Of a stretch of 64,000 bases of DNA, positions 19,772 to 28,560 are shown in pieces. The translations under genes and the position numbers were made by a program. Every line of letters begins with the position of its first letter. The first letter of the stretch is position 1. This DNA comes from Corallococcus sp. AS-1-6 (GTDB lineage Bacteria; Myxococcota; Myxococcia; Myxococcales; Myxococcaceae). The notes beneath the pieces were generated by a model. The model made no database searches and was not told the origin of the DNA. It saw only the letters and a program-made list of their open reading frames with translations. The stretch covers positions 124,001 through 188,000 of the forward strand of contig NZ_JAIQDE010000010.1 in assembly GCF_020037015.1 (NCBI RefSeq), written 5' to 3'.

Positions 19772-20158
19772 ATGTTCAAGGTCACCCCCAGCCACGTCTT
19801 CCGCGACCCCTCCCGCCACCAGATCGATCAGTCGACGCACGGCAAGACGAGCGACTACAGCCACGCGGTCGGCGGCGTGAATCAGATCCTCGACAAGAAC
19901 GGCATCGGCATCTCCGAGCGGTCCAAGAGCAGCGTCATCGACAACGTCAACAAGGTGGAGACGGGCGCGCGCAGCGAGGTCAACGCGCACCAGCGCGAGG
20001 CCCTCAACTTCGGCCGCGACGCGTTCGAGAGCATCCGCAAGGGCCAGTTCAAGCAGGGCGCGGTGGAGGCGTTCGGCTCGGGGCTCAACGCCGCGGCCTC
20101 GGTCTACAAGTCCCTCTCCACGCCGACCCCGGCCGAGCAGCGGGGCATCGACCCCTGA
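19772..20158 (+). CDS. Hypothetical protein, 128 aa
   Basis: I do not recognise a family. The protein is soluble and hydrophilic, starting MFKVTPSHVFRDPSRHQIDQ and probably helical in the middle (NVNKVETGARSEVNAHQ, FGRDAFESIRKGQFKQGA), with no signal peptide. It could be a small structural or effector-type protein. The open frame has ordinary high-GC third positions and its own intergenic region, so it is likely real. Confidence 0.65.
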   Translation: MFKVTPSHVFRDPSRHQIDQSTHGKTSDYSHAVGGVNQILDKNGIGISERSKSSVIDNVNKVETGARSEVNAHQREALNFGRDAFESIRKGQFKQGAVEAFGSGLNAAASVYKSLSTPTPAEQRGIDP

Positions 20159-20201
20159 TGTCTCCTGCCTGCTGACGGGCCGACCGTCACGCACGGCACG
20201 T

Positions 20202-20232
20202 GGCGGGTGCGTCTGTTAACGATGCACCCGCC
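20202..20232 (+). promoter_or_regulatory. 9-bp hairpin ending at the start codon of the DUF4326 gene
   Basis: Arms GGCGGGTGC and GCACCCGCC are perfectly complementary with a 13-nt loop. The right arm ends directly at the ATG of the next gene, in the place where a ribosome-binding site would be; none is visible. It may be a terminator of the upstream gene or may control translation. Confidence 0.5.
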
Positions 20233-20655
20233 ATGTCCGAATCCCGAACCACCGCGGTGCACGTCCACGACGCCTGTGAGGTGTACGTGGGCCGCGCCTT
20301 CCGCGCCTGGGCGAAGCCCGGGCCGCTCAACCCCGTCCCCGGCCGCTTCGGCAACCCGTTCAAGCCCGGGGGCGTGAAGACCTGGAAGGCGATGATCCGC
20401 ACCTACTTCGAGCCGTGGCTGGAGAAGCTGCCCGCGGCCGAAGCCGGGCGGATCCGCGACGAGGCCCAGCGGCGCATGGCGCCCGGTCCAGACGCGTTCG
20501 AGTCCTTCCGCTGGTATCTGGAGCTGCGCACGAAGCACGACCCGGACTTCCTGCGCGACGTGCGGACGTTGCGAGGCAAGCGGCTGGGCTGCTGGTGCAA
20601 GCCGGGCCCATGCCACGCGGACGTGCTGGCCGCGTGGCTGGACTCGGAGGCCTGA
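20233..20655 (+). CDS. DUF4326 protein
   Basis: A protein of 140 residues. The C-terminal signature LRGKRLGCWCKPGPCHADVL, with its Cys-Trp-Cys and Cys-His pairs, and an early segment with VYVGRAFRAW and RFGNPFKPGG match DUF4326, a small family frequent in phages and bacteria. The conserved Cys/His set suggests metal binding or a catalytic site; the function is unknown. It starts directly after a hairpin and lacks a visible ribosome-binding site. Confidence 0.82.
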   Translation: MSESRTTAVHVHDACEVYVGRAFRAWAKPGPLNPVPGRFGNPFKPGGVKTWKAMIRTYFEPWLEKLPAAEAGRIRDEAQRRMAPGPDAFESFRWYLELRTKHDPDFLRDVRTLRGKRLGCWCKPGPCHADVLAAWLDSEA

Positions 20656-20713
20656 TCAGTAGCGCGCGCACTCCCGCTGAACGGATGGCGGAGGAGCTGC
20701 TAGGACGGGAGCC

Positions 20714-21334
20714 ATGGGACTTGATGCGAGCTACCAGGCCCTTCCCGGCAGTTCTCCGCTGCTGGAGCTGGCGCGGCGGAACATCGGCGTGGGCGGTTGG
20801 CTGATGTCCGTCTCCCGGTTGCTCCGGGCTCCGAGCGAGGAGACCCTGGCACCGGGCGGGCCGGACTCCGATGAACTCCTGCTCCTGGAGGCCGTGCGGG
20901 ACGTGCTGCGCACCCGCCCCGACCTGGCGACGCAACAGGTGGACCTTGGCCGGAGGTGGGATCACCTGCACTTCGTCCTCTCCGACCGGCGCCGACACGC
21001 GCCCGGAGCGGAGGATGACTCCCTGGCCGGCATCGCGATCCACGGCGAGGCGGAGATCGCCCCGCACGTGGTGGCGGGTCAGGGCGTGCCCCTTCGCTAC
21101 ACGCGGCCGGAGACGGTGGAGCAAATCGCCCGGATGCTGGAGGGCGTGCGTTTCGACGCCCTTCGCGAACACTTCACCTTCAAAAGACTGAGCGAGGCAG
21201 CCGTCTACAAGTGCCCGCGAGAGGAGGGCATCGACGAGGCCTGGCAGTGGCTCGTCGAGCGCTTCGACTCGTTCCGCACCTTCTACGTCACGGCCGCGAA
21301 ACACGGAGACGGCGTCCTCGTCCGCGTCGACTGA
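20714..21334 (+). CDS. DUF1877 (YfbM-type) protein
   Basis: A 206-residue soluble protein. It starts MGLDASYQALP, close to the 'MGM.A.Y..l' N-terminus of the family, then has LGRRWDHLHFVLSDRR and YTRPETVEQIARMLEGV, which are typical. E. coli YfbM belongs here. The function is not established; members are often found among toxin-immunity or accessory genes. It lies 58 bases after the DUF4326 gene and may share its transcript. Confidence 0.8.
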   Translation: MGLDASYQALPGSSPLLELARRNIGVGGWLMSVSRLLRAPSEETLAPGGPDSDELLLLEAVRDVLRTRPDLATQQVDLGRRWDHLHFVLSDRRRHAPGAEDDSLAGIAIHGEAEIAPHVVAGQGVPLRYTRPETVEQIARMLEGVRFDALREHFTFKRLSEAAVYKCPREEGIDEAWQWLVERFDSFRTFYVTAAKHGDGVLVRVD

Positions 21335-21471
21335 TTCCAGCTCAGGACCTGATTTTCCCGCCCCCTGAGACAGGTCCGGGTGTCCTGAGACACCCGGATT
21401 GTTTTCATGTTTCATGGAAGGAACCCAGACACCGCGTGCCATGGTCGCAGGCCCGTTTCCTGGGAGCCCCT

Positions 21472-22884
21472 ATGCGCACGTCTTCATGGATGTCCCTGGC
21501 CGTCGTTCCCCTGCTGTTGTGTCTCGCGTGCAGTCCCGAGAGCGAGTTACCTGGGGACGACCTCGCGTCCTCCCAGTCGTCCGCGCTCGTCGTGTCCGGT
21601 GGCTCGCTGCTGTCCGCGCGCTACCAGCACACCGCCACGCTGCTCGCCAACGGCAAGGTGCTGGTCGCGGGCGGAGGGACACCTTCTGGCTCGTACGCCA
21701 CCACGGAGCTGTATGACCCGGCGACGGCCACCTCCTCCAGCGGCCCGTCGATGCTCACCGCGCGCCGCGGTCACACCGCCACGCGGTTGCAGGATGGCAG
21801 CGTCCTGGTCGTGGGCGGCATCAACTCGAGCGTGCTCTCGTCCGCCGAGCGCTACGATCCCGCCACGAACACCTGGAGCGCCGCTGCTCCCCTGCCCCGC
21901 ATCAGCTACGGCCACAGCGCCACGCTGCTTCCGGACGGCCGCGTGCTGGTGGCGGGCGGCGTGAGCTACGTCACCACGACCTATGTCTACACGCCGTCGA
22001 CGAACACCTGGGCGGCCACGGGCTCGCTCAACGCCGGGATGATGGGTCAGGCCGCGGTGCTGCTCGCGGACGGCCGCGTGCTCGTGGCGGGCGGAGGCAA
22101 TAGCACCACGTCCTCCAGCAACCACGCGGAAGTCTGGAGCCCCACCACGGGGACGTGGACCACCGTCGCGTCGATGAACACGGGCCGCAATGGCCACACG
22201 CTGCAACTGCTCGCCAACGGCAAGGCGCTGGTGACGGGCTATGTCACGGCGGCGGAGCTGTATGACCCGGCCACCAACACCTGGACGAACACCGGCGCCA
22301 CGGCCGTCCAGCACTTCTCCGCCCCGTCGGTGACGCGGCCGGATGGCACCATCCTGATGGCCGGCGGCTCCTACAACACGCTGCAGGTGGAGCTGTTCTC
22401 CCCCGCCACCAGCACCTGGAGCACGGTGGGAACGCTGACGCAGTCCCGCGTGGAGCACCCCACGGTGGCGCTGCCGAACGGGCGCGTCCTGTTCCTCGGA
22501 GGGACGACCTACAACGCCCAGGGCAACATGCAGGCGCTGGCGAGCATCGAGGTCTTCGACGCCTCCGCCTCCTGCACCCCGACGACCTGCGCGGTCCAGG
22601 GCAAGACCTGCGGAACCATCTCCGACGGCTGCGGTGGCACCCTCACCTGCGGCACCTGCGGCACCGGGCAGATCTGCGCCAGCAACAACGTCTGCACCGC
22701 CGCCTCCTGCACCCACAACGTCTGCACGACGGGCTCGTCGCTGAACAAGGACTGCAACTCCTGCACGTATTCGGTGTGCAACCGCGACCCGTACTGCTGC
22801 ACCACGTCCTGGGACAGCATCTGCGTCAGCGAGGCCACCTCCTGGTGTGTCATCGCGCAGCCGGGCTGCGTCGTGAGCCAATAG
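21472..22884 (+). CDS. Kelch-repeat lipoprotein with a Cys-rich C-terminus
   Basis: A protein of 470 residues. The signal peptide ends LLCLAC, so it is probably a lipoprotein. Residues ~40-345 hold about seven kelch-type repeats, each with a 'TATLLANGKVLVAGG' strand and an 'ELYDPAT.TW' strand, giving a beta-propeller. The last ~100 residues carry about 20 cysteines (CGTISDGCGGTLTCGTCG and others), a tail common in secreted myxobacterial proteins. The role is likely in surface binding; the ligand is unknown. Confidence 0.85.
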   Translation: MRTSSWMSLAVVPLLLCLACSPESELPGDDLASSQSSALVVSGGSLLSARYQHTATLLANGKVLVAGGGTPSGSYATTELYDPATATSSSGPSMLTARRGHTATRLQDGSVLVVGGINSSVLSSAERYDPATNTWSAAAPLPRISYGHSATLLPDGRVLVAGGVSYVTTTYVYTPSTNTWAATGSLNAGMMGQAAVLLADGRVLVAGGGNSTTSSSNHAEVWSPTTGTWTTVASMNTGRNGHTLQLLANGKALVTGYVTAAELYDPATNTWTNTGATAVQHFSAPSVTRPDGTILMAGGSYNTLQVELFSPATSTWSTVGTLTQSRVEHPTVALPNGRVLFLGGTTYNAQGNMQALASIEVFDASASCTPTTCAVQGKTCGTISDGCGGTLTCGTCGTGQICASNNVCTAASCTHNVCTTGSSLNKDCNSCTYSVCNRDPYCCTTSWDSICVSEATSWCVIAQPGCVVSQ

Positions 22885-22961
22885 CAGTCACTCCCGGGCC
22901 GGCCTCCGCCGCTGGGAGGCCCCGGGTTTCCCAGCGCGGATGCGGCTACGCTGCGCCGCGC

Positions 22962-23651
22962 ATGAAGTACACGTTCGTCTTCACCACCGCGGCGGCACTC
23001 CTCACGTTCCTGGCGCAGCGGCTCCAGGGCCCCGGCGGGCTGCTGCTGTGGCCCGCGCTGAGTTTCGCGGTCGTGGCGATCGCCTATGCCGGCGGGGGCG
23101 CGAAAGCCTTCGGGAAGCAACCGGATGGACGCATGCGGCCGTGGGCCGTGTTCGCGCTGCTGCCCTACCTGGTGCTCACGTGGGGCACCTGGCACCTGGC
23201 GCGGCGCTTCTCGCGGGAGCGCGCCTTCGACGAAGTGGTGCCGGGGGTCCTGGTGGGGCGCCGGCTGCTCCCCGGCGAGCTGCCCCCGGGTGTCACGGCC
23301 GTGCTGGACCTGACCTCCGAGTTCATCGAACCCGAGGACATCCGCGCCGCCGGCCGCTACGTGTCCCTGCCCATCCTGGACGCCTTGACGTTGCCCGTGG
23401 AGCACGTGGCCCCGGTCCTTCGCGAGCTGGCCGCCCTGCCCGGGCCTGTCTACGTCCACTGCGCGCAGGGACATGGACGCACGGGGATGATCGCCGCCGC
23501 GCTCCTCGTGGCACGGGGGGACGCTCCAGATGCGAGGGCCGCGCTCGCTCGGGTGCGTCAGGCGCGGACCGGGGTGCGGCTCTCCGCCTTGCAGGAGCGT
23601 GCGCTCGACGCGTTGGCGGCGGCGCTCCGCCCCGGCGGCGCGCATCGCTGA
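22962..23651 (+). CDS. Membrane-anchored dual-specificity protein phosphatase
   Basis: A protein of 229 residues. Three hydrophobic segments (starting FVFTTAAALLTFLA, LLLWPALSFAVVAIAYAGG and WAVFALLPYLVLTWG) are followed by a cytoplasmic-type phosphatase domain. The CX5R loop is VHCAQGHGRTG, with Cys and Arg in place, and the general-acid region is near PILDALTLPVEHV. It would remove phosphate from Tyr or Ser/Thr, or from a lipid. The start at 22962 fits; the upstream frame overlaps the kelch gene. Confidence 0.82.
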   Translation: MKYTFVFTTAAALLTFLAQRLQGPGGLLLWPALSFAVVAIAYAGGGAKAFGKQPDGRMRPWAVFALLPYLVLTWGTWHLARRFSRERAFDEVVPGVLVGRRLLPGELPPGVTAVLDLTSEFIEPEDIRAAGRYVSLPILDALTLPVEHVAPVLRELAALPGPVYVHCAQGHGRTGMIAAALLVARGDAPDARAALARVRQARTGVRLSALQERALDALAAALRPGGAHR

Positions 23652-23702
23652 ACCGCGAGGCCTGGACACGACAACAGGCCCCGCGGAGGTGCTCACGACG
23701 GC

Positions 23703-23990
23703 TCAGCTCTCGACGGCCGGCCCCTGCTCCGTGTCCGGATGGGCGGCGTCGCAGACCGGCGCGGTGTCCTTGGACTGCTCCGTGGAGACGGAAGCGGTCT
23801 CCTCGGAAGGCGCGGGCGCGAAGCACCAGCCTGACTCCTCGCAGGTGGTGCGGTAGGTCCCCTCGTAACAAGGCCCGGAGCAGTACACCCGGCAGACGTC
23901 ATCGCACTGCGGCGGATAGGCAAACGCGGCGGCGGGGGCCACGGCGAGGACGGCGGACACGGCCATCAGGGACTTCCTCAGCGCGTTCAT
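23703..23990 (-). CDS. Small secreted Cys-rich protein
   Basis: A protein of 95 residues. MNALRKSLMAVSAVLAVAP begins a signal peptide cleaved after AFA. The mature part opens with PPQCDDVCRVYCSGPCYEG and has seven or so cysteines in the first 50 residues, then an acidic, disordered tail. AGGAATG lies before the ATG. No family is recognised; the cysteines imply disulfides outside the cytoplasm. Confidence 0.68.
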   Translation of the reverse strand: MNALRKSLMAVSAVLAVAPAAAFAYPPQCDDVCRVYCSGPCYEGTYRTTCEESGWCFAPAPSEETASVSTEQSKDTAPVCDAAHPDTEQGPAVES

Positions 23991-24175
23991 CGGCATTCCT
24001 GGGGTGAGGGACATGTGCCCGCGCGAAGGGCAGGCACATCCGGCAGCAGACGCCAGCATTGGACGACAATGACAGACATCCACGCCAGGACTGTCTCCGA
24101 CTCAACATCCACATCATCCCCAGGGGCACTCCCGTGGAAGTCAATCGTGGCAAGCCACGATACCGGGCGCCTTTG

Positions 24176-25081
24176 TCACAAGGCCTTCAACGCCAGCTCA
24201 CGCGCCGCTTCGACGAAGAGCCGCAGCGGCGCGGAGCGCTGGGCTCGGCTGGGGTAGTAGAGAAAGAAGCCGGGCACGGTGGGCGCGTAGGCCTCCAGCA
24301 CCCGCACGAGCTTCCCGGTGCGCAGCGGCTCCTCCACGGCCGGCTCGAAGGCGTACGCGAGCCCCACGCCGTGCTCCGCCAGGGTCGCGGGCAGATGGAT
24401 GTCATTGCTGACGACGCCCCCGCGCACCGGCACCCGCCAGTTCTTGCGTCCGCGCTCCAGCTCCCACGGGTAGAGCGTCCCGGTGGTCTGCGAACGGAAG
24501 GTGATGCACTCGTGCTTCAGCAGGTCCTCGGGCCGCTGGGGCGTGCCGTGGCGCTCCAGGTAGCTGGGGGCGCCCACCACCACGAAGCGGAACGCCTCCG
24601 TGAGCCGCACCTGGACCATGTCGCGCTCGATGGATTCGCTCAGCCGCACGCCCGCGTCGTAGCCCTCCTCGACGATGTCCACGAGGCGATCCTCGACGAC
24701 GACCTCCACCTCCACGCGCGGGTGACGTGCGCGGAAGACGGGGACCACCGGCGTGATGACGTAGGGCACCGCCGCCGTCAGCACCGTCAGCCGGATCCGG
24801 CCCACGGCCTCGCCGGGCTGCGCCGCCACCTCGCGGAGCGTGGCCAGCGTCTGCCCCACCGCCGGGCCTGCTCCCTCCACGAGCCGCCGGCCCACGTCCG
24901 TCAGCGCCACGCTGCGCGTCGTGCGGGTGAGCAGCACCACCCGCAGTTGCTCCTCCAGTTGCCGCACCGCCTGGCTCACCGCGGCCGTGGAGACGCCCAG
25001 CTCGCGCGCCGCGCCGCTGAAGCTGCGCAGCCGGGCCACGGCGAGGAACACCTGCAACTGCGTGAAGGGCGCCGTATTCAT
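24176..25081 (-). CDS. LysR-family regulator divergent from an alcohol dehydrogenase
   Basis: A protein of 301 residues. The N-terminal winged helix is clear: FLAVARLRSFSGAARELGV and AVSQAVRQLEEQLRVVLL. The C-terminal effector domain is complete, with the LTDVGRRLVEGAG linker. LysR regulators normally control a divergent neighbour; here that is the zinc alcohol dehydrogenase at 25229, and a T-N11-A palindrome sits between them. Confidence 0.9.
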   Translation of the reverse strand: MNTAPFTQLQVFLAVARLRSFSGAARELGVSTAAVSQAVRQLEEQLRVVLLTRTTRSVALTDVGRRLVEGAGPAVGQTLATLREVAAQPGEAVGRIRLTVLTAAVPYVITPVVPVFRARHPRVEVEVVVEDRLVDIVEEGYDAGVRLSESIERDMVQVRLTEAFRFVVVGAPSYLERHGTPQRPEDLLKHECITFRSQTTGTLYPWELERGRKNWRVPVRGGVVSNDIHLPATLAEHGVGLAYAFEPAVEEPLRTGKLVRVLEAYAPTVPGFFLYYPSRAQRSAPLRLFVEAARELALKAL

Positions 25082-25108
25082 TCGCGAGGACCGTAGCCGA
25101 AGCCACTG

Positions 25109-25123
25109 TTAAGCACGCGTTAA
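25109..25123. promoter_or_regulatory. LysR-type binding site (T-N11-A palindrome)
   Basis: TTAAGCACGCGTTAA is a near-perfect inverted repeat with the T-N11-A spacing of LysR boxes. It lies 28 bases upstream of the regulator's start and 106 bases upstream of the dehydrogenase start. Confidence 0.55.
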
Positions 25124-25228
25124 GAGCCTATTGGCTCCTCCGGGCGTAGTCATCCACGGGGCTGGCGCGTATCTCTCTCCCCACGAGAACGGGGCTCACC
25201 GGCCCCGCTGCCCCTGGAGAGAAGACCC

Positions 25229-26272
25229 ATGCCTACCGCCAACGCCTACGCCGCCACCTCCGCGAAGTCACCGCTCGGTCCCCTGGCCATCCAGCGCCGG
25301 GAGCTGGGCCCGCGCGACGTGCTCATCGAGATCAAGTTCTGCGGCATCTGCCACTCCGACATCCACACCGTCCGCGGCGAGTGGGGCGAGGCGACCTACC
25401 CCCTCGTCCCCGGCCATGAGATCGCCGGCATCGTCACCGGCGTCGGCGCCCAGGTGAAGAAGCACGCCGTCGGCGACCGCGTCGGCGTGGGCTGCATGGT
25501 GGACTCGTGCGGCGACTGCCCCTCCTGCCGCAGGGGCGAGGAGCAGCACTGCCTCAAGGGGATGGTCGGGACGTACGGCGCCACCGGGCGGGACGGCCAG
25601 CTCACGCAGGGCGGCTACTCCACCCACATCGTCGTGACCGAGGACTTCGTCCTCAAGATCCCGGAAGGCATCGCGCTCGACGCCGCCGCGCCGCTGCTGT
25701 GCGCGGGCATCACGACGTACTCGCCGCTGCGCCGCTGGGGCGCGGGCCCCGGCAAGAAGGTGGCCATCGTGGGCCTGGGCGGCCTGGGACACATGGGCGT
25801 GAAGTTCGCTCGCGCGATGGGCGCGGAGGTGACCGTCCTGTCGCAGTCGCTGAGCAAGAAGGAGGACGGCCTGCGCCTGGGCGCGCACCACTACCACGCC
25901 ACCAAGGATCCGGAGACGTTCAAGAAGCTCGCGGGCACCTTCGACCTCATCGTGAACACGGTGAGCGCGAAGATCGACGTGGACGCCTACCTGTCCCTGC
26001 TGGCCCTGGACGGCGCCCTGGTCAACGTGGGCGCTCCCCCAGAGCCGCTCCCGGTCAGCGCGTTCTCGCTCATCATGACCCGCCGCGTGTTCACCGGGTC
26101 GCTCATCGGCGGCATCCCGCAGACGCAGGAGATGTTGGACTTCTGCGCCAAGCACCACATCGGCGCGGACATCGAGGTCATCCCCGCCAGCAAGATCAAC
26201 GACGCCTATGAGCGGGTGCTCGCCTCCGACGTCCGGTACCGGTTCGTCATCGACACCTCGACGCTGAAGTAA
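25229..26272 (+). CDS. Zinc-dependent alcohol dehydrogenase (YahK/CAD-like)
   Basis: A protein of 347 residues of the medium-chain dehydrogenase family. The catalytic zinc site is [12 protein letters not shown] with GHEIAG; the structural zinc site is [15 protein letters not shown]. The cofactor loop is [14 protein letters not shown]. The cinnamyl-alcohol-dehydrogenase branch usually uses NADPH and reduces aldehydes. A GGAGAGAAG ribosome-binding site precedes the ATG. Likely controlled by the divergent LysR protein. Confidence 0.9.
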   Translation: MPTANAYAATSAKSPLGPLAIQRRELGPRDVLIEIKFCGICHSDIHTVRGEWGEATYPLVPGHEIAGIVTGVGAQVKKHAVGDRVGVGCMVDSCGDCPSCRRGEEQHCLKGMVGTYGATGRDGQLTQGGYSTHIVVTEDFVLKIPEGIALDAAAPLLCAGITTYSPLRRWGAGPGKKVAIVGLGGLGHMGVKFARAMGAEVTVLSQSLSKKEDGLRLGAHHYHATKDPETFKKLAGTFDLIVNTVSAKIDVDAYLSLLALDGALVNVGAPPEPLPVSAFSLIMTRRVFTGSLIGGIPQTQEMLDFCAKHHIGADIEVIPASKINDAYERVLASDVRYRFVIDTSTLK

Positions 26273-26354
26273 TTCCTTTGGGGGGGAAGCCCGTGGAAGC
26301 GCCGTGAATAGCCTCTCCGCCGGTGGCCGGACGTCTCCGGCCCGGGGAGGCAGC

Positions 26355-27536
26355 ATGAAGCAGACGCGTGGATTCGCCGTGGCCGTGGCAGTGACCACCA
26401 TTCTCACGGTGGCGCCTGACGTCCAGGCCCGTGGCACGATTCCTTCCGAAGCGGATGCCGAAGTGACGTTCACCAACACCGGCCACGGCGTCCGGTGTGG
26501 TGACACCCTCACCACGAATACCCTCCTCAGCCATGACCTCAACTGCCCCAGCTCGGCGCCCTTCGCGCTTCAAATCGATGGAGACGGCATCGTCCTGGAC
26601 CTGGGCGGCCACGCCATCCGCCGCACCGGCCCGGCGAACAACGATTCACAAGGCATCGTGATCGCCAGGGGCCGGATGGTGCGCAATGGCACCGTCCAGG
26701 GCTTCGGCAGGGGCGTCACCACCACCGACTCCGCGAACCTGCCGAGCGTGCGGCTCCACAAGCTCGCGCTCCTCGACAACACCGCGGGCGTCCACAATAA
26801 CAACTACGCGAACTTCCTCATCACGGATTGCCGCCTGAGCGGGAACAACATCGGGCTGAGCAGCGAGTTCGACGCGTCCAATGGCAGCTTCGACGTGCGG
26901 TCGTCCGTGTTCACCCACAATGGGATCGCGATGTTCGCGGACTTCCACGACATCGACGCGCTCGACTCCACGTTCACGTCCAACGGGAGGGTCTTCTACT
27001 GCTGGCAAGGCGTCATGCGCTTCAGGTCCAGCACGATCGCGTGGAACGACGCGGTGGGCACCATCCCCAACGACGGCGACGGCCCCCGCTTCTGCTCCGA
27101 GATGCGGTTCGAGAACACACTCATCGCGAACAACGCCGCGTTCGCGCAGGCCACCCTCCCGGTCTGGCAGCCGTTCAAGCTGTCGATGATCGATTCGCTG
27201 GTCGTCCACAACGGCACCGGGCTCCAGGCCTCCACCCTGTCCGTCTACATCGACGGCAACACCTTCCATGACAACGCGAGCGGCCTGACGCTGTCCGACC
27301 GTGAAGGGGCCGAGCCCCCGCCGCTCACGGGCATCGTCCGCGGCAACCAGTTCCTGGCCAACGACGGCGACGGACTCCGGGTCCAGCCGCCCAGCACGCC
27401 CTCGGTGATCAACAACCTGGCCCTGAACAACACGGGCTTCGGCATCTACGCGCCCACGGCCTACGACGGCGGAGGAAACGTCGCGCGGAACAACACCGCG
27501 GGCAACTGCGTGGGCATCGTCTGCGCCACGTACTGA
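26355..27536 (+). CDS. Secreted right-handed parallel beta-helix protein
   Basis: A protein of 393 residues. The signal peptide runs through FAVAVAVTTILTVAPDVQA. The mature protein is rich in Asn, Thr and short strands that repeat at roughly 22-25 residues (NGTVQGFGRGVTT, NNIGLSSEFDASNGSF, SFDVRSSVFTHNGIAM, NTFHDNASGL), the pattern of PbH1 repeats as in pectate lyase-like folds. No catalytic residues can be assigned. The ATG at 26355 follows GGGGAGG. Confidence 0.8.
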   Translation: MKQTRGFAVAVAVTTILTVAPDVQARGTIPSEADAEVTFTNTGHGVRCGDTLTTNTLLSHDLNCPSSAPFALQIDGDGIVLDLGGHAIRRTGPANNDSQGIVIARGRMVRNGTVQGFGRGVTTTDSANLPSVRLHKLALLDNTAGVHNNNYANFLITDCRLSGNNIGLSSEFDASNGSFDVRSSVFTHNGIAMFADFHDIDALDSTFTSNGRVFYCWQGVMRFRSSTIAWNDAVGTIPNDGDGPRFCSEMRFENTLIANNAAFAQATLPVWQPFKLSMIDSLVVHNGTGLQASTLSVYIDGNTFHDNASGLTLSDREGAEPPPLTGIVRGNQFLANDGDGLRVQPPSTPSVINNLALNNTGFGIYAPTAYDGGGNVARNNTAGNCVGIVCATY

Positions 27537-27681
27537 CGTCCCTGCCAGCGGCGGCCCACTCCGGCTGCCCTGGCTGAAACAATCCACCTCCAGATACCTG
27601 CACGCACCCGGGTCGCCTTGAGGCGCACCCGGGGCCATTCACTAGCGTGGCCTCCGTCCATTCCACCCTGGAGGTCGCGAC

Positions 27682-28554
27682 ATGGAAACGGAACGCGGAA
27701 GGGCCTGGGTGCCCTGGCTGGTGACGGCGCTGGTGACGGTGCTCGCGGGCCTGGTGCTCTATCTGTCGCATCGCAGCACGACCCGCGCGGACGCGGAGGC
27801 GGCGGCGGCCTCGGCCCGGGCCAGTGAAGCGGCGGCGGCGAAGGAGCAGTTGGAGGCGAAGCTGACCGCGCTGGAGGCGGAGCACGCGAAGCTGTCCGCG
27901 GAGAAGGAGCAGCTCAACACGGAGAAGGAGCAGCTCAGCCAGACGGTGCAGGAGCAGGAGGCGGAGCTCACCCGCCTCAAGGCCACCTACGAGGACCTCC
28001 AGGACAAGCTGAAGAAGGAGATCGCCGAGGGCGCCATCCGCCTGTCCCAGGACGGAGGCCGCCTCCAGGTGGACCTGGTCGACAAGGTCCTCTTCGATTC
28101 AGGCGACGCGAGCATCAGCCCCCGCGGCCAGGAGGTCCTCACCCGGCTGGGCGGTGTGCTGTCCAAGGTGGATGACAAGCTCATCCAGGTGTCGGGCCAC
28201 ACGGATGACTCGCCGCCCACGCAGAAGCTCCAGGCCCTCTTCCCCACCAACTGGGAGCTGTCCGTCGCGCGCGCCGTCAACGTGGTGCGCTTCCTCCAGG
28301 AGAAGGGCGGCGTGCCCGCGAAGCGCATGCTCGCGGCCGGCTACGGCGACACGCGGCCCCTGGCGGCCAACGCCTCGCCGCAGGGCCGCGCGCGCAACCG
28401 CCGCATCGAGCTGCTGTTGATCCCGGAGCTGGCCGCGAAGAGGAACCCCGCCATCGCGAAGGCAGCGGCCCCCGCGAAGGCGACGCCCGTGAAGGGTACT
28501 CCCGCGAAGGCCACGGCCGTGAAGCCCGCCGTCGGGAAGAAGGCGGGCCGGTAG
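27682..28554 (+). CDS. OmpA/MotB-type peptidoglycan-binding membrane protein
   Basis: A protein of 290 residues. A short cytoplasmic start is followed by one membrane helix (VPWLVTALVTVLAGLVLYLS), then a coiled coil of about 70 residues rich in Glu, Lys and Ala, then an OmpA C-terminal-like domain (VLFDSGDASISPRG, VSGHTDDSPPT, GYGDTRPLA, RARNRRIELLLIP). The tail is a low-complexity Lys/Ala/Pro stretch. It probably binds peptidoglycan while anchored in the inner membrane. There is no flagellar gene nearby. Confidence 0.88.
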   Translation: METERGRAWVPWLVTALVTVLAGLVLYLSHRSTTRADAEAAAASARASEAAAAKEQLEAKLTALEAEHAKLSAEKEQLNTEKEQLSQTVQEQEAELTRLKATYEDLQDKLKKEIAEGAIRLSQDGGRLQVDLVDKVLFDSGDASISPRGQEVLTRLGGVLSKVDDKLIQVSGHTDDSPPTQKLQALFPTNWELSVARAVNVVRFLQEKGGVPAKRMLAAGYGDTRPLAANASPQGRARNRRIELLLIPELAAKRNPAIAKAAAPAKATPVKGTPAKATAVKPAVGKKAGR

Positions 28555-28560
28555 GCGCGC

